From Prevotellaceae bacterium (GTDB taxonomy: Bacteria; Bacteroidota; Bacteroidia; Bacteroidales; Paludibacteraceae), in the NCBI GenBank assembly GCA_031270565.1, contig JAISXJ010000100.1:1-36197 (forward strand): a stretch of 36,197 nucleotides of DNA, given 5' to 3'. Positions 1 to 8,761 of this stretch are shown in pieces (position 1 is the stretch's first letter; each line of letters begins with the position of its first letter). The translations under genes were made by a program, and so were the position numbers. The notes beneath the pieces were generated by a model that worked only from the letters and a program-made list of their open reading frames with translations, was not told the origin of the DNA and searched no databases.

Positions 1-83
1 GAAATGTGCCGCAATAATTGTATATGTATATAGCGTCACAACGCAAAAAAACTTCGCGTTGATAACCAGTAACCAAAAAGTTT

Positions 84-218
84 TTAATAAATGATAAGCC
101 CTTGAATACAAGGAGTTAAAGCGAATGCGGGGGGGGGCTTTTGTAACGAGCTTACTTTTAGCCGGTTGAACCGTCTAAACAGCAAAAATGGTGAATATGG
201 AATACCAGATATAAACAT
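84..218 (-). CDS. Small basic peptide, 44 aa, slippage-tract family (copy 1)
   Basis: This is a 44-residue ORF of unknown function. It begins MFISGIPYSP, continues with a basic segment RRFNRLKVSSLQK, a triple proline encoded by C9, and ends CIQGLIIY. The ATG lies 37 nt after the TAnnTTTG element at 256-263. Residues 15-42 are almost identical to the other three copies, and most base differences fall in third codon positions. That pattern, the shared start position and the shared stop support translation. I see no signal peptide and no clear membrane segment. It could be a leader peptide, a small effector or toxin, or a by-product of a structured RNA. Function is not inferred. Confidence 0.55.
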   Translation of the reverse strand: MFISGIPYSPFLLFRRFNRLKVSSLQKPPPAFALTPCIQGLIIY

Positions 219-255
219 AGTCTTGAGTTAATTTTAGTTGTGTATAAGAACGGGG

Positions 256-263
256 CAAAAGTA
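256..263 (-). promoter_or_regulatory. Bacteroidetes -7 element (TACTTTTG) for small ORF copy 1
   Basis: The plus strand reads CAAAAGTA, which is TACTTTTG on the minus strand and fits the TAnnTTTG consensus. It lies 37 nt ahead of the small ORF's ATG, the same spacing (35-38 nt) as in the other three copies. Confidence 0.6.
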
Positions 264-270
264 ATACTTT

Positions 271-506
271 TTAGTGAATAACTAATAGTGAATAATTTTT
301 TTTCGGGCTTTTATTTCTCTGTGTCTCTCTGTGTGTTCTCTGTGTAACTCCGTGCAAAAAGAAAACTTGGCAACTCTCGCTGCTGAATTTCACAGAGAAG
401 CACAGGACTTGTCCCGCCAAAGCGGGAGGTTTCACAGAGTTACACAGAGATTTGTCCCTGACAGAAACAGCATTATTCACTATTCACTATTCGTTATTCA
501 CTATAT
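271..506. repeat. Intergenic palindromic repeat block
   Basis: No gene is supported here. The block is bounded by inverted copies of an AT-rich motif (TAGTGAATAACTAATAGTG near 272-290 and its reverse-complement type near 473-506). Inside are an inverted pair of the type TCTCTGTGTAACTC / GAGTTACACAGAGA (near 338-449) and a short hairpin CCCGCCAAAGCGGG near 414-427. Similar motifs recur near 17513-17620 and in most intergenic regions of the window. Short ORFs on both strands across the block are by-products of the palindromes. Confidence 0.6.
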
Positions 507-570
507 TATAGCGCCTCAAAAAAAGAATTAACCCATATTACTCCGTTAACAGTGAATCGCTAAAAAGGTG

Positions 571-578
571 TATCTTTG
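571..578 (+). promoter_or_regulatory. Bacteroidetes -7 element (TATCTTTG) for acyl-CoA synthetase
   Basis: TATCTTTG matches the TAnnTTTG consensus and lies 46 nt before the ATG at 625. Because the upstream in-frame ATG at 568 overlaps this promoter, 625 is the preferred start. Confidence 0.65.
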
Positions 579-624
579 TCGGTCGAAAATTTCCATTTAT
601 CTAACTCTAAAAAAAACAACCCTT

Positions 625-2385
625 ATGGAAGTAACACGTATCTTTGATTTGTTGCCCCACTATGTGGAGCATTACCCCAATCAGGATGTCGCTCTGGCAT
701 GCAAACGTAATGGCGTCTGGCAAACGTTTAGCATCGGACAGTACATCGAAACAGTTAATCATCTCAGTTATGGATTTATGAAGCTGGGCATTAAACCCGG
801 CGACAAGATTGCCATCATCAGCGCAAACCGTCCCGAATGGAATATGCTGGATATGGCAATTATGCAAATGGGCGCTATTTGTGTGCCGCTCTATCCAACT
901 ATCAGTCAAGCCGACTACAAGTACATCCTTAATCATGCAGAAATCAGACTGCTCTTTATTGAAGGCAAAGAATTGCGTACCAAAATTGAGCCGATTCTGC
1001 CTGAGGTCAGCTCCATTGAATTTATTTACACCTTTGTCAATCAAAATTCGGGACTTCCCTATTTTGACCAACTCGTAGAACTTGGCAAAGCCCATCCTCA
1101 GCCCGAAGCTCTCAAAACCGTTTCCGACAGCATTGACAGAATGAGTCTGGCTTCTATCATCTACACTTCCGGCACCACCGGCAATCCCAAAGGCGTGATG
1201 CTTTCGCACAACAACATTGTCCGAAATTTTGTCTGTCTGCGTGATATTCCCGCGCCTTGGAACAAGAGAGCCTTGAGTTTTCTACCGCTCTGTCACGCAT
1301 ACGAGCGTATGCTGGTTTATCTGTACCAGTATCTTGGTATTTCGGTTTATTATGCCGAAAATCTGGCAACTATCGCCGAAAATATCAAGGAGATTGTGCC
1401 AACGTTTATGACGTGCGTGCCGCGTGTGCTGGAGAAGATTTATGACAAACTCTATATGGCGGGTAAAAAGCAACCGTTCATCAGGCGGCAACTCTATTAC
1501 TGGGCATTTAATTTGGCTATCAGATATAAAAATGAAAACCGTACGAAGTGGTACGAGTTCCAGTATCGGATTGCCGATAAGCTGGTTTACAGCAAATGGC
1601 GGGAGGCGCTTGGAGGCAATTTTGATATTGTGGTGTCGGGCGGTTCTGCGATTTTGCCTCACATGGCAGCTTTCTTTTCCGCCATTCACATGCCCGTATT
1701 CGAGGGCTACGGCTTGAGCGAAACATCGCCCGTTATTGCCGTAATGAACCGCCATCCGGGGGGACGCCAGTTTGGTACGGTAGGGTATAAAATGCCTGAC
1801 ACGGAATTGCGTATCGGTGAAAATAATGAAATACAGTGTCGCGGACATAATGTCATGCTCGGTTACTATCGCGACCCGGAACTTACGGCGGAAGTCATTG
1901 ACAAAGAGGGATGGTTGCACACCGGCGATACCGGAGAATTGTCGCCGGAGGGTGTTCTGCGCATTACGGGACGGTTGAAGAATATCTTTAAAACGTCGTT
2001 TGGGAAATATATTAATCCTCAAATGATAGAATCGAAGCTGACAGAATCGCCCTTTATTGAGAACATTGTGGTTGTAGGTGAGAACAAGAAATTTGCAGCA
2101 GCGCTGGTTGCTCCCGATTTTGTCTTCCTCAAATCGTGGTGCGCCAGACACAAGATGCCTTACACCACAAATGAAGAGATGGTGAAAAATCCGGTTGTGA
2201 TAGCTCGTTATCAGAAGGAGATAAAAAAATATAATGTCAATTTTGGAGACTGGGAGCAGATAAAACGTTTTGAACTTATCCCCGATGACTGGAATCAGAA
2301 TCATATCCTAACCCCAACGCTGAAAGTGAAACGTAAGGTTGTAGAAAATCTTTACGCCGACAGAATAGAAAATCTTTTTTCTTAG
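625..2385 (+). CDS. Long-chain fatty acid--CoA ligase (AMP-forming)
   Basis: This predicted cytoplasmic or membrane-associated enzyme activates fatty acids with ATP and CoA to acyl-CoA via an acyl-AMP intermediate. It is 586 residues from the ATG at 625. The adenylate-forming (ANL) signatures are present: the phosphate-binding loop YTSGTTGNPKG near residues 178-188, YGLSET near 361-366, the TGDTGE aspartate motif near 433-438, and the hinge and C-terminal lysine region GRLKNIF...GKYINP near 449-465. Length and motif order fit the Bacteroidetes long-chain FadD-like branch. The gene stands alone, with its own promoter at 571-578 and a strong hairpin at 2398-2429. An in-frame ATG exists at 568 but lies inside the promoter. 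Exact acyl chain preference cannot be read from sequence. Confidence 0.92.
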   Translation: MEVTRIFDLLPHYVEHYPNQDVALACKRNGVWQTFSIGQYIETVNHLSYGFMKLGIKPGDKIAIISANRPEWNMLDMAIMQMGAICVPLYPTISQADYKYILNHAEIRLLFIEGKELRTKIEPILPEVSSIEFIYTFVNQNSGLPYFDQLVELGKAHPQPEALKTVSDSIDRMSLASIIYTSGTTGNPKGVMLSHNNIVRNFVCLRDIPAPWNKRALSFLPLCHAYERMLVYLYQYLGISVYYAENLATIAENIKEIVPTFMTCVPRVLEKIYDKLYMAGKKQPFIRRQLYYWAFNLAIRYKNENRTKWYEFQYRIADKLVYSKWREALGGNFDIVVSGGSAILPHMAAFFSAIHMPVFEGYGLSETSPVIAVMNRHPGGRQFGTVGYKMPDTELRIGENNEIQCRGHNVMLGYYRDPELTAEVIDKEGWLHTGDTGELSPEGVLRITGRLKNIFKTSFGKYINPQMIESKLTESPFIENIVVVGENKKFAAALVAPDFVFLKSWCARHKMPYTTNEEMVKNPVVIARYQKEIKKYNVNFGDWEQIKRFELIPDDWNQNHILTPTLKVKRKVVENLYADRIENLFS

Positions 2386-2397
2386 CAGCAAAAAAGG

Positions 2398-2429
2398 AAA
2401 GGGGCGACTTGAAATTAAGTTGCCCCTTT
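2398..2429 (+). terminator. Hairpin terminator after acyl-CoA synthetase
   Basis: The arms AAAGGGGCGACTT and AAGTTGCCCCTTT surround a 6-nt loop, with one G-U pair. The stem ends in a T-rich run and sits 12 nt after the stop codon at 2385. Confidence 0.8.
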
Positions 2430-2616
2430 CGGTTTATTCTTTTTGGGGGTGCTATAAAAAGAATGAATAATGTAACGCCGTCAGGCGGGTATCTCCCGCA
2501 AGAAGTTTCGGGATGGTTCTATGAACCTTTCGAGAACACTCGTAACCCTCGAAATGACGATAAAATATCTTTATTTGCAACCACTTATATCAATGCACTA
2601 ATCTAAATATATTTTT
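2430..2616. other. Intergenic region, no gene supported
   Basis: A 65-codon frame running through this stretch starts inside the terminator hairpin and has no family features; the text resembles dispersed intergenic sequence. A TATCTTTA...TTTG-like stretch near 2567-2579 is a weak promoter candidate for the LRR gene at 2617. Confidence 0.5.
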
Positions 2617-4692
2617 ATGAAAACAAATTACAGACTTTTTGTATTAGCGCTCACCATTTGCAGCTTGAGTGTAAACGCGCAATCATTTACCTACAACGGT
2701 ATTAACTATGAAGTTACTTCTACTTCGCCAAATGAAGTAAAGGTTGCTAATAACAGAAGTTATTCAGGGGCGGCAGTAATACCCAGTTTGGTTAAGTACA
2801 ACAGCAATACTTATGCTGTTACTGCGATAGGAGAGCAGGCTTTTCTCTTTTGCAGTACCTTGACTTCGATAACTATTCTCGAATCAGTAGAGACGATTGG
2901 AGATTATGCTTTTCGTGGTTGTATCGGTTTGACTTCGGTAACCATTCCTAATTCAGTAGAGACGATTGGAGATTATGCCTTTCGTGGTTGCAGCGGTTTG
3001 ACCGGTACATTAACTATTCCTAATTCAGTAGAGACGATTGGGAAGGGGACTTTTTACAGTTGCACAAGCTTGGAGTCTGTAATGATTCCTAATTCAGTTA
3101 AGACAATAGGAGTGCAGGCTTTTTACTATTGCACGAGCTTGGTATCTGTAATGATTGGTAATTCAGTAGAGACGATTGGAGAGGAGGCTTTTTACGAGTG
3201 CAGCGATTTGACTTCGGTAACAATCGGTAATTCTGTAGAGACGATTGGAGATTATGCTTTTTACGGTTGCAGCGGTTTGAATTCGATAACAATCGGTAAT
3301 TCTGTAGAGACGATTGGAAATTATGCTTTTTCCTATTGCAGCGGCTTGACCGGCACATTAACTATTCCCAATTCGGTTACTTCGATTGGAAGGTGGGCTT
3401 TTGATGGTTGCAGCGGTTTGACTTCGGTAACAATTGGTAATTTAGTAGAGGCGATTGGAGAGTGGGCTTTTTACGGTTGCAGCGGTTTGATCGGTATTGA
3501 TGTTGCTGCAGGCAATCTGCATTACAGTTCCCTTGACGGCGTATTGTTTAACGAAGTGCAGGATGCATTGATACAGTACCCCGGTGGTAAAGCAGGCAGT
3601 TATATTATTCCTGAATCTGTAAAGACGATTGGAAGGTATGCTTTTGAGAATTGCAGCAAGTTGACTTCTGTAACAATCTGTAATTCAGTAGAGACGATTG
3701 GAGAGGGGGCTTTTGCCGTTTGCGAAAGTTTAACAGAAGTAACTATTGGAAATTCGGTTACTGCGATTGGAGAGATTGCTTTTTACAAGTGCAGCAAGTT
3801 GATTTCGGTAACAATCGGTAATTCTGTAAAGACGATTGGAGTGGAGGCTTTTTCTTATTGCATCGGTTTAACCGGTACATTAACTATTCCTAATTCAGTA
3901 GAGACGATTGAAGGTGGAGCTTTTGCCGTTTGCGAAAGTTTAACAGAAGTAACTATTGGAAATTCGGTTACTTCGATTGAAGAGTGGGCTTTTTCCGGTT
4001 GCAGTGGCTTGACTTCGGTAACAATCGGTAATTCTGTAAAGACGATTGGATGGGCGGCTTTTTGCGATTGCAGCGATTTAGAGACAATATATGTAAAAGC
4101 AATCACTCCGCCTGTAGCGGATTATTATACCTTTGACAATGTGCTGACCGGTATTCCTGTACACGTGCCCTGCGGCAGAGCGTCGGCGTACCAAAGCGCC
4201 GCAGAGTGGAGCAGTTTTGCCAATTATATAGAAGATCTTCCGCTGCTCAATCTCACTGTACAAAGCGAAGATGTACGCAAAGGAACGGCAAGCATCACAC
4301 AGGCAAACACCTGCGACAATAGTACGGCAGTCATCGCGGCAACGCCCCTCGTCGGCTATCAGTTTAAACAGTGGAGCGACGGCAATACGGACAATCCGCG
4401 CATCGTTACCGTAACAACAGATACGACGTTCACGGCAATCTTTAGCGGCATAGACGGCACACAGGCTACTGCCTTTGCGCTCTATCCGAATCCCGTAAGA
4501 GATGAACTGTTTATTTCGGGTGTGTCGGGAGAAGCAAGGATTGTAATCTCAGATTTGTCAGGGCGCACGGTAGGGGTGAAAAATATTTCGTCCCTACAAA
4601 CCGGCGAGATAAGCATCAATGTATCGCATTTGGCAAAAGGTGTGTATCTGATAAAAATCGGCAATTATACAGGGAAGATTGTGAAAGAATAA
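2617..4692 (+). CDS. BspA-like leucine-rich-repeat surface protein with T9SS type A sorting domain
   Basis: This is a secreted 691-residue protein. A signal peptide (residues 1-22, cut after VNAQ) is followed by about 18-19 tandem 23-residue LRR_5/BspA repeats spanning roughly residues 60-495. Each repeat follows the pattern IPNSVETIGxxAFxxCSGLTSV. One repeat carries the longer insertion seen in BspA proteins (near residues 300-330). After the repeats comes a PCGRASAYQSA linker, then an InlB-like beta domain (about 545-610, with GYQFKQWSDG), then a C-terminal Por/T9SS type A domain (about 620-691, starting ALYPNPV and ending GKIVKE). Export would be by Sec and then the type IX system, with attachment to or release from the cell surface. 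BspA relatives bind host or matrix proteins, but the ligand here is unknown. Repeat units are very similar at DNA level, so copy number may vary. Confidence 0.9.
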   Translation: MKTNYRLFVLALTICSLSVNAQSFTYNGINYEVTSTSPNEVKVANNRSYSGAAVIPSLVKYNSNTYAVTAIGEQAFLFCSTLTSITILESVETIGDYAFRGCIGLTSVTIPNSVETIGDYAFRGCSGLTGTLTIPNSVETIGKGTFYSCTSLESVMIPNSVKTIGVQAFYYCTSLVSVMIGNSVETIGEEAFYECSDLTSVTIGNSVETIGDYAFYGCSGLNSITIGNSVETIGNYAFSYCSGLTGTLTIPNSVTSIGRWAFDGCSGLTSVTIGNLVEAIGEWAFYGCSGLIGIDVAAGNLHYSSLDGVLFNEVQDALIQYPGGKAGSYIIPESVKTIGRYAFENCSKLTSVTICNSVETIGEGAFAVCESLTEVTIGNSVTAIGEIAFYKCSKLISVTIGNSVKTIGVEAFSYCIGLTGTLTIPNSVETIEGGAFAVCESLTEVTIGNSVTSIEEWAFSGCSGLTSVTIGNSVKTIGWAAFCDCSDLETIYVKAITPPVADYYTFDNVLTGIPVHVPCGRASAYQSAAEWSSFANYIEDLPLLNLTVQSEDVRKGTASITQANTCDNSTAVIAATPLVGYQFKQWSDGNTDNPRIVTVTTDTTFTAIFSGIDGTQATAFALYPNPVRDELFISGVSGEARIVISDLSGRTVGVKNISSLQTGEISINVSHLAKGVYLIKIGNYTGKIVKE
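2880..4080 (+). repeat. Tandem ~69-bp LRR-encoding repeats
   Basis: Successive units share near-identical DNA, such as TCAGTAGAGACGATTGGAGA and TTCGGTAACAATCGGTAATT. Some multi-unit blocks recur almost unchanged, for example near 3700-3760 and 3925-3975. This suggests expansion by recombination within the gene. Confidence 0.8.
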
Positions 4693-4746
4693 CAGTCTCC
4701 GCCAGCCCCCTGCAAAAGAGGGTGGGTAAGCATAGTACAGACACAT

Positions 4747-4768
4747 AAAAGCCTCGCAAGGGGCTTTT
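4747..4768. terminator. Short hairpin terminator
   Basis: AAAAGCC and GGCTTTT flank a short loop and are followed by T-rich sequence. It lies between the convergent LRR gene and mtaB and could serve either. Confidence 0.6.
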
Positions 4769-4820
4769 TGTGTTTTATTAAAAGGTTTTTGAGAGAAACG
4801 GTCTGTTGCTTATCCAACAT

Positions 4821-6095
4821 TCAGGTTATCACGACCGATTGAAAGGTATTGATTAACGACAGGTCGCAGGGCGCTTCTACCCGGATATAGTTTTCGGTGA
4901 ATCCAAACATTTTCTCCCCTCGCCGTCCCGATTCCCAAAGCGCAATGCCGCTATTGCCCCGTTGCGTGTCCATAAAACGTTCCGTCTTCTCCTGAGAAAG
5001 TCGATGCAAAGCTTCGCTTCGGCGTTTCCGCTCCTGCTGAGGCACAATATAGCCAATCTCCAGCGCTTGGGTGTTGTTGCGTTCCGAATAGGTGAAAACA
5101 TGCATCTGAGTTATGTCGAGTTCCTGCAAAAAAGCGTATGTCTCCTCGAAACAGTCCGGCGTTTCGCCACGCATCCCCACCATTACATCCACACCGATAA
5201 AGGCATCCGGCATCAGCCGTTTGACCGTTTTCACCTTTTCGGCAAACAGTTCCCGCGTGTATCGGCGTCTCATCAGTCTGAGTATCGTGTTACTGCCCGA
5301 CTGTAACGGGATGTGAAAGTGTGGCGCAAAATGGTTTGATACCTTGACAAAGTCAATGATTTCATCCCTGAGCAGGTTCGGCTCAATGGACGAAATGCGG
5401 AAACGTACTTCACCCGACAGGTTGTCCAGCGCCTTAATAAGGTCAAGAAAAGTCTCCCCTTTCGGCGTTTCAAAAGCGCCGATATTTACTCCCGTCAATA
5501 CAATTTCCTTAGCCCCCCTGTCAATGGATTCCTGCGCCACAGCCAGCGTCTGCTCTATGGAGGCATTGCGGCTGCGCCCCCGTGCCAGCGGAATGGTGCA
5601 GTAGGAGCAGTAATAGTTACATCCATCCTGAATTTTGAGGAAGTGCCGGGTGCGGTCGTCGGCAGAGCATGCCGGCTGAAAAGCGTTGATTTTCGCCGTT
5701 CTGCCAACGTGAATCTGTTTCCGGCGATTTCTGTCAAGGTGTGTCAGGAAATCCGTAAGAGCCATTTTTTCATTCGACCCGAGCACAAGGTCAACGCCCG
5801 TTATTTGAGCCACTTCATCCGGTTTAAGCTGCGCATAACAGCCCGTAACCACAATATAAGCATTTGGATGACGCTCCATAAGCCGGTGAATAGCCTGTCG
5901 ACACTTTTTGTCGGCGACATTGGTAACGGAGCAGGTATTGATAATGCAAATATCTGCCTGTTCGCCCGCTTTGGCACGAACAAATCCCTCCGCAAAGAGC
6001 ATTTGTCCAATGACAGAAGTCTCTGCAAAGTTGAGTTTGCATCCCAGCGTGTGAAATGCAACTTTCTTTCCGCAGAACTGAGACGTGTCAATCAT
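4821..6095 (-). CDS. mtaB: tRNA (t6A37) C2-methylthiotransferase MtaB
   Basis: This radical-SAM enzyme adds a methylthio group to N6-threonylcarbamoyl-adenosine at position 37 of tRNAs that read ANN codons. It is 424 residues. The N-terminal UPF0004 domain carries Cys19, Cys55 and Cys86 for the auxiliary 4Fe-4S cluster. The radical-SAM motif CNYYCSYC supplies Cys159, Cys163 and Cys166. GYIVPQQ and a short TRAM-like tail follow. HTLGCKLN near the N-terminus is typical of MtaB rather than MiaB or RimO. The gene starts 33 nt after the GH20 gene and is probably co-transcribed with it; the pairing seems incidental in function. Confidence 0.93.
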   Translation of the reverse strand: MIDTSQFCGKKVAFHTLGCKLNFAETSVIGQMLFAEGFVRAKAGEQADICIINTCSVTNVADKKCRQAIHRLMERHPNAYIVVTGCYAQLKPDEVAQITGVDLVLGSNEKMALTDFLTHLDRNRRKQIHVGRTAKINAFQPACSADDRTRHFLKIQDGCNYYCSYCTIPLARGRSRNASIEQTLAVAQESIDRGAKEIVLTGVNIGAFETPKGETFLDLIKALDNLSGEVRFRISSIEPNLLRDEIIDFVKVSNHFAPHFHIPLQSGSNTILRLMRRRYTRELFAEKVKTVKRLMPDAFIGVDVMVGMRGETPDCFEETYAFLQELDITQMHVFTYSERNNTQALEIGYIVPQQERKRRSEALHRLSQEKTERFMDTQRGNSGIALWESGRRGEKMFGFTENYIRVEAPCDLSLINTFQSVVIT

Positions 6096-6128
6096 AGCTC
6101 AAACACATAGGAACGCATTTTTCCGGCA

Positions 6129-7748
6129 TTATTTCCGAAAATTATACCCGTTCAGGTCATAGATGGATAGCAGCGCGGGCAAACGTGTCAGAAATCCGTC
6201 AAAGTTTTTTTTCTCCGCTTTCAGCCATTGCACCTCCGATAGCGCCGCAAGGCGCGGCAGTATCATATATTCTACATGTTCGACAGTGGGAATATATTCC
6301 GCCCAGAGGTTGGCTTGCACACCAAGAATGTGTTGTTTCTCTTCGTCGGTCAGTTCGGCAGGCACAGGCTCTAAGGAATAGACATTCTCCACATCGGAGA
6401 ACCCGCCAATGGCAAGCGGCTCTTTTTCTGTGTCGGTGGACTGGTAATAATCGAAATAGAGATGCGTTCTGGGCGTCATAATGACATCGTGTCCAAGCTT
6501 GGCGGCATTGATTCCACCGGTCATTCCCCGCCACGACATCACCGTTGCCTCTTCGGCAATATCGCCATCCAGAATCTCGTCCCATCCGATGATACGCCGC
6601 CCTTTTCCTTTGAGAAAAGTCTCTACGTGCTGGGTGCAGTAGCTTTGCAACCTGTCTTCGGCGGTATGTTTTTCGTCGGCTTGCAACCCCTTAGCCCGTA
6701 TCAGCGCCTGACATTTTGGGCATTGCTTCCAATGGTCGCGCGGCGCTTCGTCTCCGCCGATGTGAATATATTTTGACGGAAACAGGTCTGTTACTTCACT
6801 CAATACGTCTTCTATAAACGGTATGCTTGCCTCATTGCCGATGCAAAGCACATCCTTGAATATACCCCATCTCGTGGCAACCTCATACCCCTCGCCCGCG
6901 CAACCAAGTTCCGGATAGGCGGCAAGCGCTGCCAGACTGTGACCGGGTATTTCTATTTCGGGAATAATGGTAATATAACGTTCCTGTGCATAAGCAATCA
7001 CAGTTTTTATCTCCTCCTGCGTGTAATAACCGCCATAAGGTATTCCGTCGTACGTCTGTGTATTTTTCCCAAGAACAGTTTCTTTGCGTACCGCGCCGAT
7101 TTCGGTGAGTTTGGGATACTTCTTAATCTCTATGCGCCATCCCTGATCGTCGGTCAGATGCCAATGAAAGGTATTCACGTTGTGCAGCGCGAGGATGTCA
7201 ATAAACCGTTTTACGAACTCTACCGGAAAGAAATGGCGACACACGTCAAGCATCATCCCGCGATAGGCGAATCGGGGATAATCGCGGATGTGTACGGCAG
7301 GAAAAGCGAGTTCGTCGGCATTTACGGTGCGAGGAATGGCCTTGCGCAGTGTCTGAATACCGTAGAATACGCCATTGGCAGTGCGCCCCTGAACGGTTAT
7401 AGTCCGGCTTTTGACTATTATTTCATAACCTTCTTCCTGACTGATATGGTCATTCAGCATCAGGATAATGGCATTAATGGGTCTGATACCGTTCACCTGC
7501 GTACCTTCTACGACAAGTTGCCACCCCGTTGTTTCCCGGATATAATCCGCCAGAAACAGGGCATTTCTCCGCATCAGCGTATTGTCTTCGGGATAAAGGA
7601 TAACGGTTTTATCAGACAGATAAAAGGCTACACCCCTCTGATAGGTTATCTCCTGAGGAAGGGGCACAACCTCATAATGAACACTGTTTCCCATAACGGG
7701 AACGGCTATAAAAAACATAGCAATAAAAAAACAACAGAATTTAGACAT
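6129..7748 (-). CDS. Beta-N-acetylhexosaminidase, glycoside hydrolase family 20
   Basis: This exported enzyme would remove terminal beta-linked GlcNAc or GalNAc from glycans. From the chosen ATG at 7748 it has 539 residues; an in-frame ATG at 7790 adds 14 residues before a good signal peptide (FCCFFIAMFFIAVPVMG), so 7748 is preferred. A GH20b-type N-terminal domain precedes the GH20 barrel. The catalytic Asp-Glu pair of HIGGDEAP is at about 333-334, and the substrate-side motif GHSLAALAAYPELGC is present. Likely periplasmic or surface-bound, with a role in host- or wall-derived amino-sugar use. mtaB follows by 33 nt. No Bacteroidetes -7 element was found just upstream. Confidence 0.93.
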   Translation of the reverse strand: MSKFCCFFIAMFFIAVPVMGNSVHYEVVPLPQEITYQRGVAFYLSDKTVILYPEDNTLMRRNALFLADYIRETTGWQLVVEGTQVNGIRPINAIILMLNDHISQEEGYEIIVKSRTITVQGRTANGVFYGIQTLRKAIPRTVNADELAFPAVHIRDYPRFAYRGMMLDVCRHFFPVEFVKRFIDILALHNVNTFHWHLTDDQGWRIEIKKYPKLTEIGAVRKETVLGKNTQTYDGIPYGGYYTQEEIKTVIAYAQERYITIIPEIEIPGHSLAALAAYPELGCAGEGYEVATRWGIFKDVLCIGNEASIPFIEDVLSEVTDLFPSKYIHIGGDEAPRDHWKQCPKCQALIRAKGLQADEKHTAEDRLQSYCTQHVETFLKGKGRRIIGWDEILDGDIAEEATVMSWRGMTGGINAAKLGHDVIMTPRTHLYFDYYQSTDTEKEPLAIGGFSDVENVYSLEPVPAELTDEEKQHILGVQANLWAEYIPTVEHVEYMILPRLAALSEVQWLKAEKKNFDGFLTRLPALLSIYDLNGYNFRK

Positions 7749-7762
7749 AACAAATAGGTTAT

Positions 7763-7885
7763 GGGGGCTTCTAAAAATTAGATTTTTCAAGGCTTGCGAT
7801 TGAGGTAAAAGCGGAGTTTACTAGCGTAAATGAGCATTTTACCGAGTGAGCGTAACGCAGAAAAAGCAATTTTTAGAAGTTCCCT
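7763..7885. repeat. MITE-like element with terminal inverted repeats
   Basis: Inverted ends CTTCTAAAAATT (7768-7779) and AATTTTTAGAAG (7868-7879) match perfectly over 12 bp. Flanking G-rich and C-rich bases (GGGGG / TTCCC) extend the symmetry to about 18 bp with mismatches. The interior has no ORF. No clear target-site duplication is visible. Confidence 0.5.
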
Positions 7886-7930
7886 AATATGTATTAGTAA
7901 AAATAAGCACACTATACAGGCGACGTAAAG

Positions 7931-8752
7931 TCATCCTGTTTTCTCACGGATTTTATACCGTTTAATCAGGCTAACCGCCCACAGCGCTATCGCTGCCGAC
8001 GCCACTCCCAGCCACCATTCGGAGCCAGCGCCAATGGCGTCAACATCGACGCTGATAATATGGCGCTGTTGCAGATAGGCAGTTATTACGGCAAAAGCAT
8101 TATGCAGAAAATGGGCAGCTATCGGCAACCACAACGACCCTGTCCAAGCCGCCATATAGCCAAATGCCGCTCCAAGCAACATACGCGGCACAAAACCGAA
8201 AAACTGCAGATGAATAGCGCTGAACAGCACTGCCGCAATCCACACGCCGGCATGCAGTCCGATACGCTGTTCTATCAGACGTTGTAACAAGCCCCGAAAT
8301 ACCAGCTCTTCTCCCAGAGCAGGCAATGCTGCCATCACCACCAGCGTAATGCCGAGCGTAGCGAGGTTGTCCATCTCAAGCAGTCGAACGGTGATTTCTG
8401 CGGAGGCAATCTCTTTGGCTCGCATCCATTCTTCCATCGGACTGAGAAAATCGGGCAGGGAGACCATATTATTGAGCATACTCAGCAGGTTAACAGCCGG
8501 CAACGCCACCATAACGAACAGCCCCATACATAACCACGCCCCGACCGGCGGAAGAGAGTTTAGCCGCAGCAGGTCGAACGGTTTACGACTGACAGCCCAC
8601 GCACACAGCAACGACGGCAACGCAAACAACAGCACATTCTGCTCAACCTGTATCCACCGGATTGTTGACACCGGCAGGACGTCAGCGCCCGACGTAACTG
8701 TCAGCGCCAATCCTGAAATGAAGAGGATAAGATTTCCGACAAGTGCAGACAT
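7931..8752 (-). CDS. CPBP-family intramembrane metalloprotease (CAAX-protease-like)
   Basis: This is a multi-pass membrane protein of 273 residues with the conserved CPBP (Abi/Rce1-type) motifs: EELVFR with Glu148, Glu149 and Arg153, then His181 in FSAIH, and HFLHN with His214, His217 and Asn218. The arrangement of glutamate pair, FxxxH and HxxxN-type sites fits an active metalloprotease. In bacteria such proteins act in membrane-protein processing or self-immunity; the substrate here is unknown. It starts 9 nt after the upstream YfhO gene and is likely translated from the same transcript. Confidence 0.88.
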   Translation of the reverse strand: MSALVGNLILFISGLALTVTSGADVLPVSTIRWIQVEQNVLLFALPSLLCAWAVSRKPFDLLRLNSLPPVGAWLCMGLFVMVALPAVNLLSMLNNMVSLPDFLSPMEEWMRAKEIASAEITVRLLEMDNLATLGITLVVMAALPALGEELVFRGLLQRLIEQRIGLHAGVWIAAVLFSAIHLQFFGFVPRMLLGAAFGYMAAWTGSLWLPIAAHFLHNAFAVITAYLQQRHIISVDVDAIGAGSEWWLGVASAAIALWAVSLIKRYKIREKTG

Positions 8753-8761
8753 AATAAATGA

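Larger units (their letters stand above)
1..263 (-). repeat. Small-ORF repeat element, copy 1 (left end cut by window)
   Basis: This is one of four related elements in the window. Read leftward it holds a TAnnTTTG promoter, a 44-codon ORF with a C9 tract (G9 at 129-137 on the plus strand), and a second frame opening at a TTG at position 111. That second frame stays open for all 37 codons to the window edge and resembles the equivalent frame of the copy at 17760-18016, including a shared YTIIAA segment. The distal part (about 1-25) matches the same region of that copy. What lies downstream is outside the window. Confidence 0.8.

Noticed and set aside
271..531. Short ORFs of 66 and 69 codons on both strands
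   Set aside because: They are translations of palindromic intergenic repeats and contain no recognisable domain.
568..624. Upstream start of the acyl-CoA synthetase
   Set aside because: It overlaps the TATCTTTG promoter; the ATG at 625 gives the expected N-terminus.
1282..2304. 340-codon minus-strand ORF
   Set aside because: It is antisense to the well-supported acyl-CoA synthetase and shows no family features.
2409..2606. 65-codon ORF after the acyl-CoA synthetase
   Set aside because: It starts inside the terminator hairpin, has no promoter or domain, and its text looks like dispersed intergenic sequence.
6939..7757. 272-codon plus-strand ORF
   Set aside because: It is antisense to the GH20 gene, which has catalytic motifs and a signal peptide.
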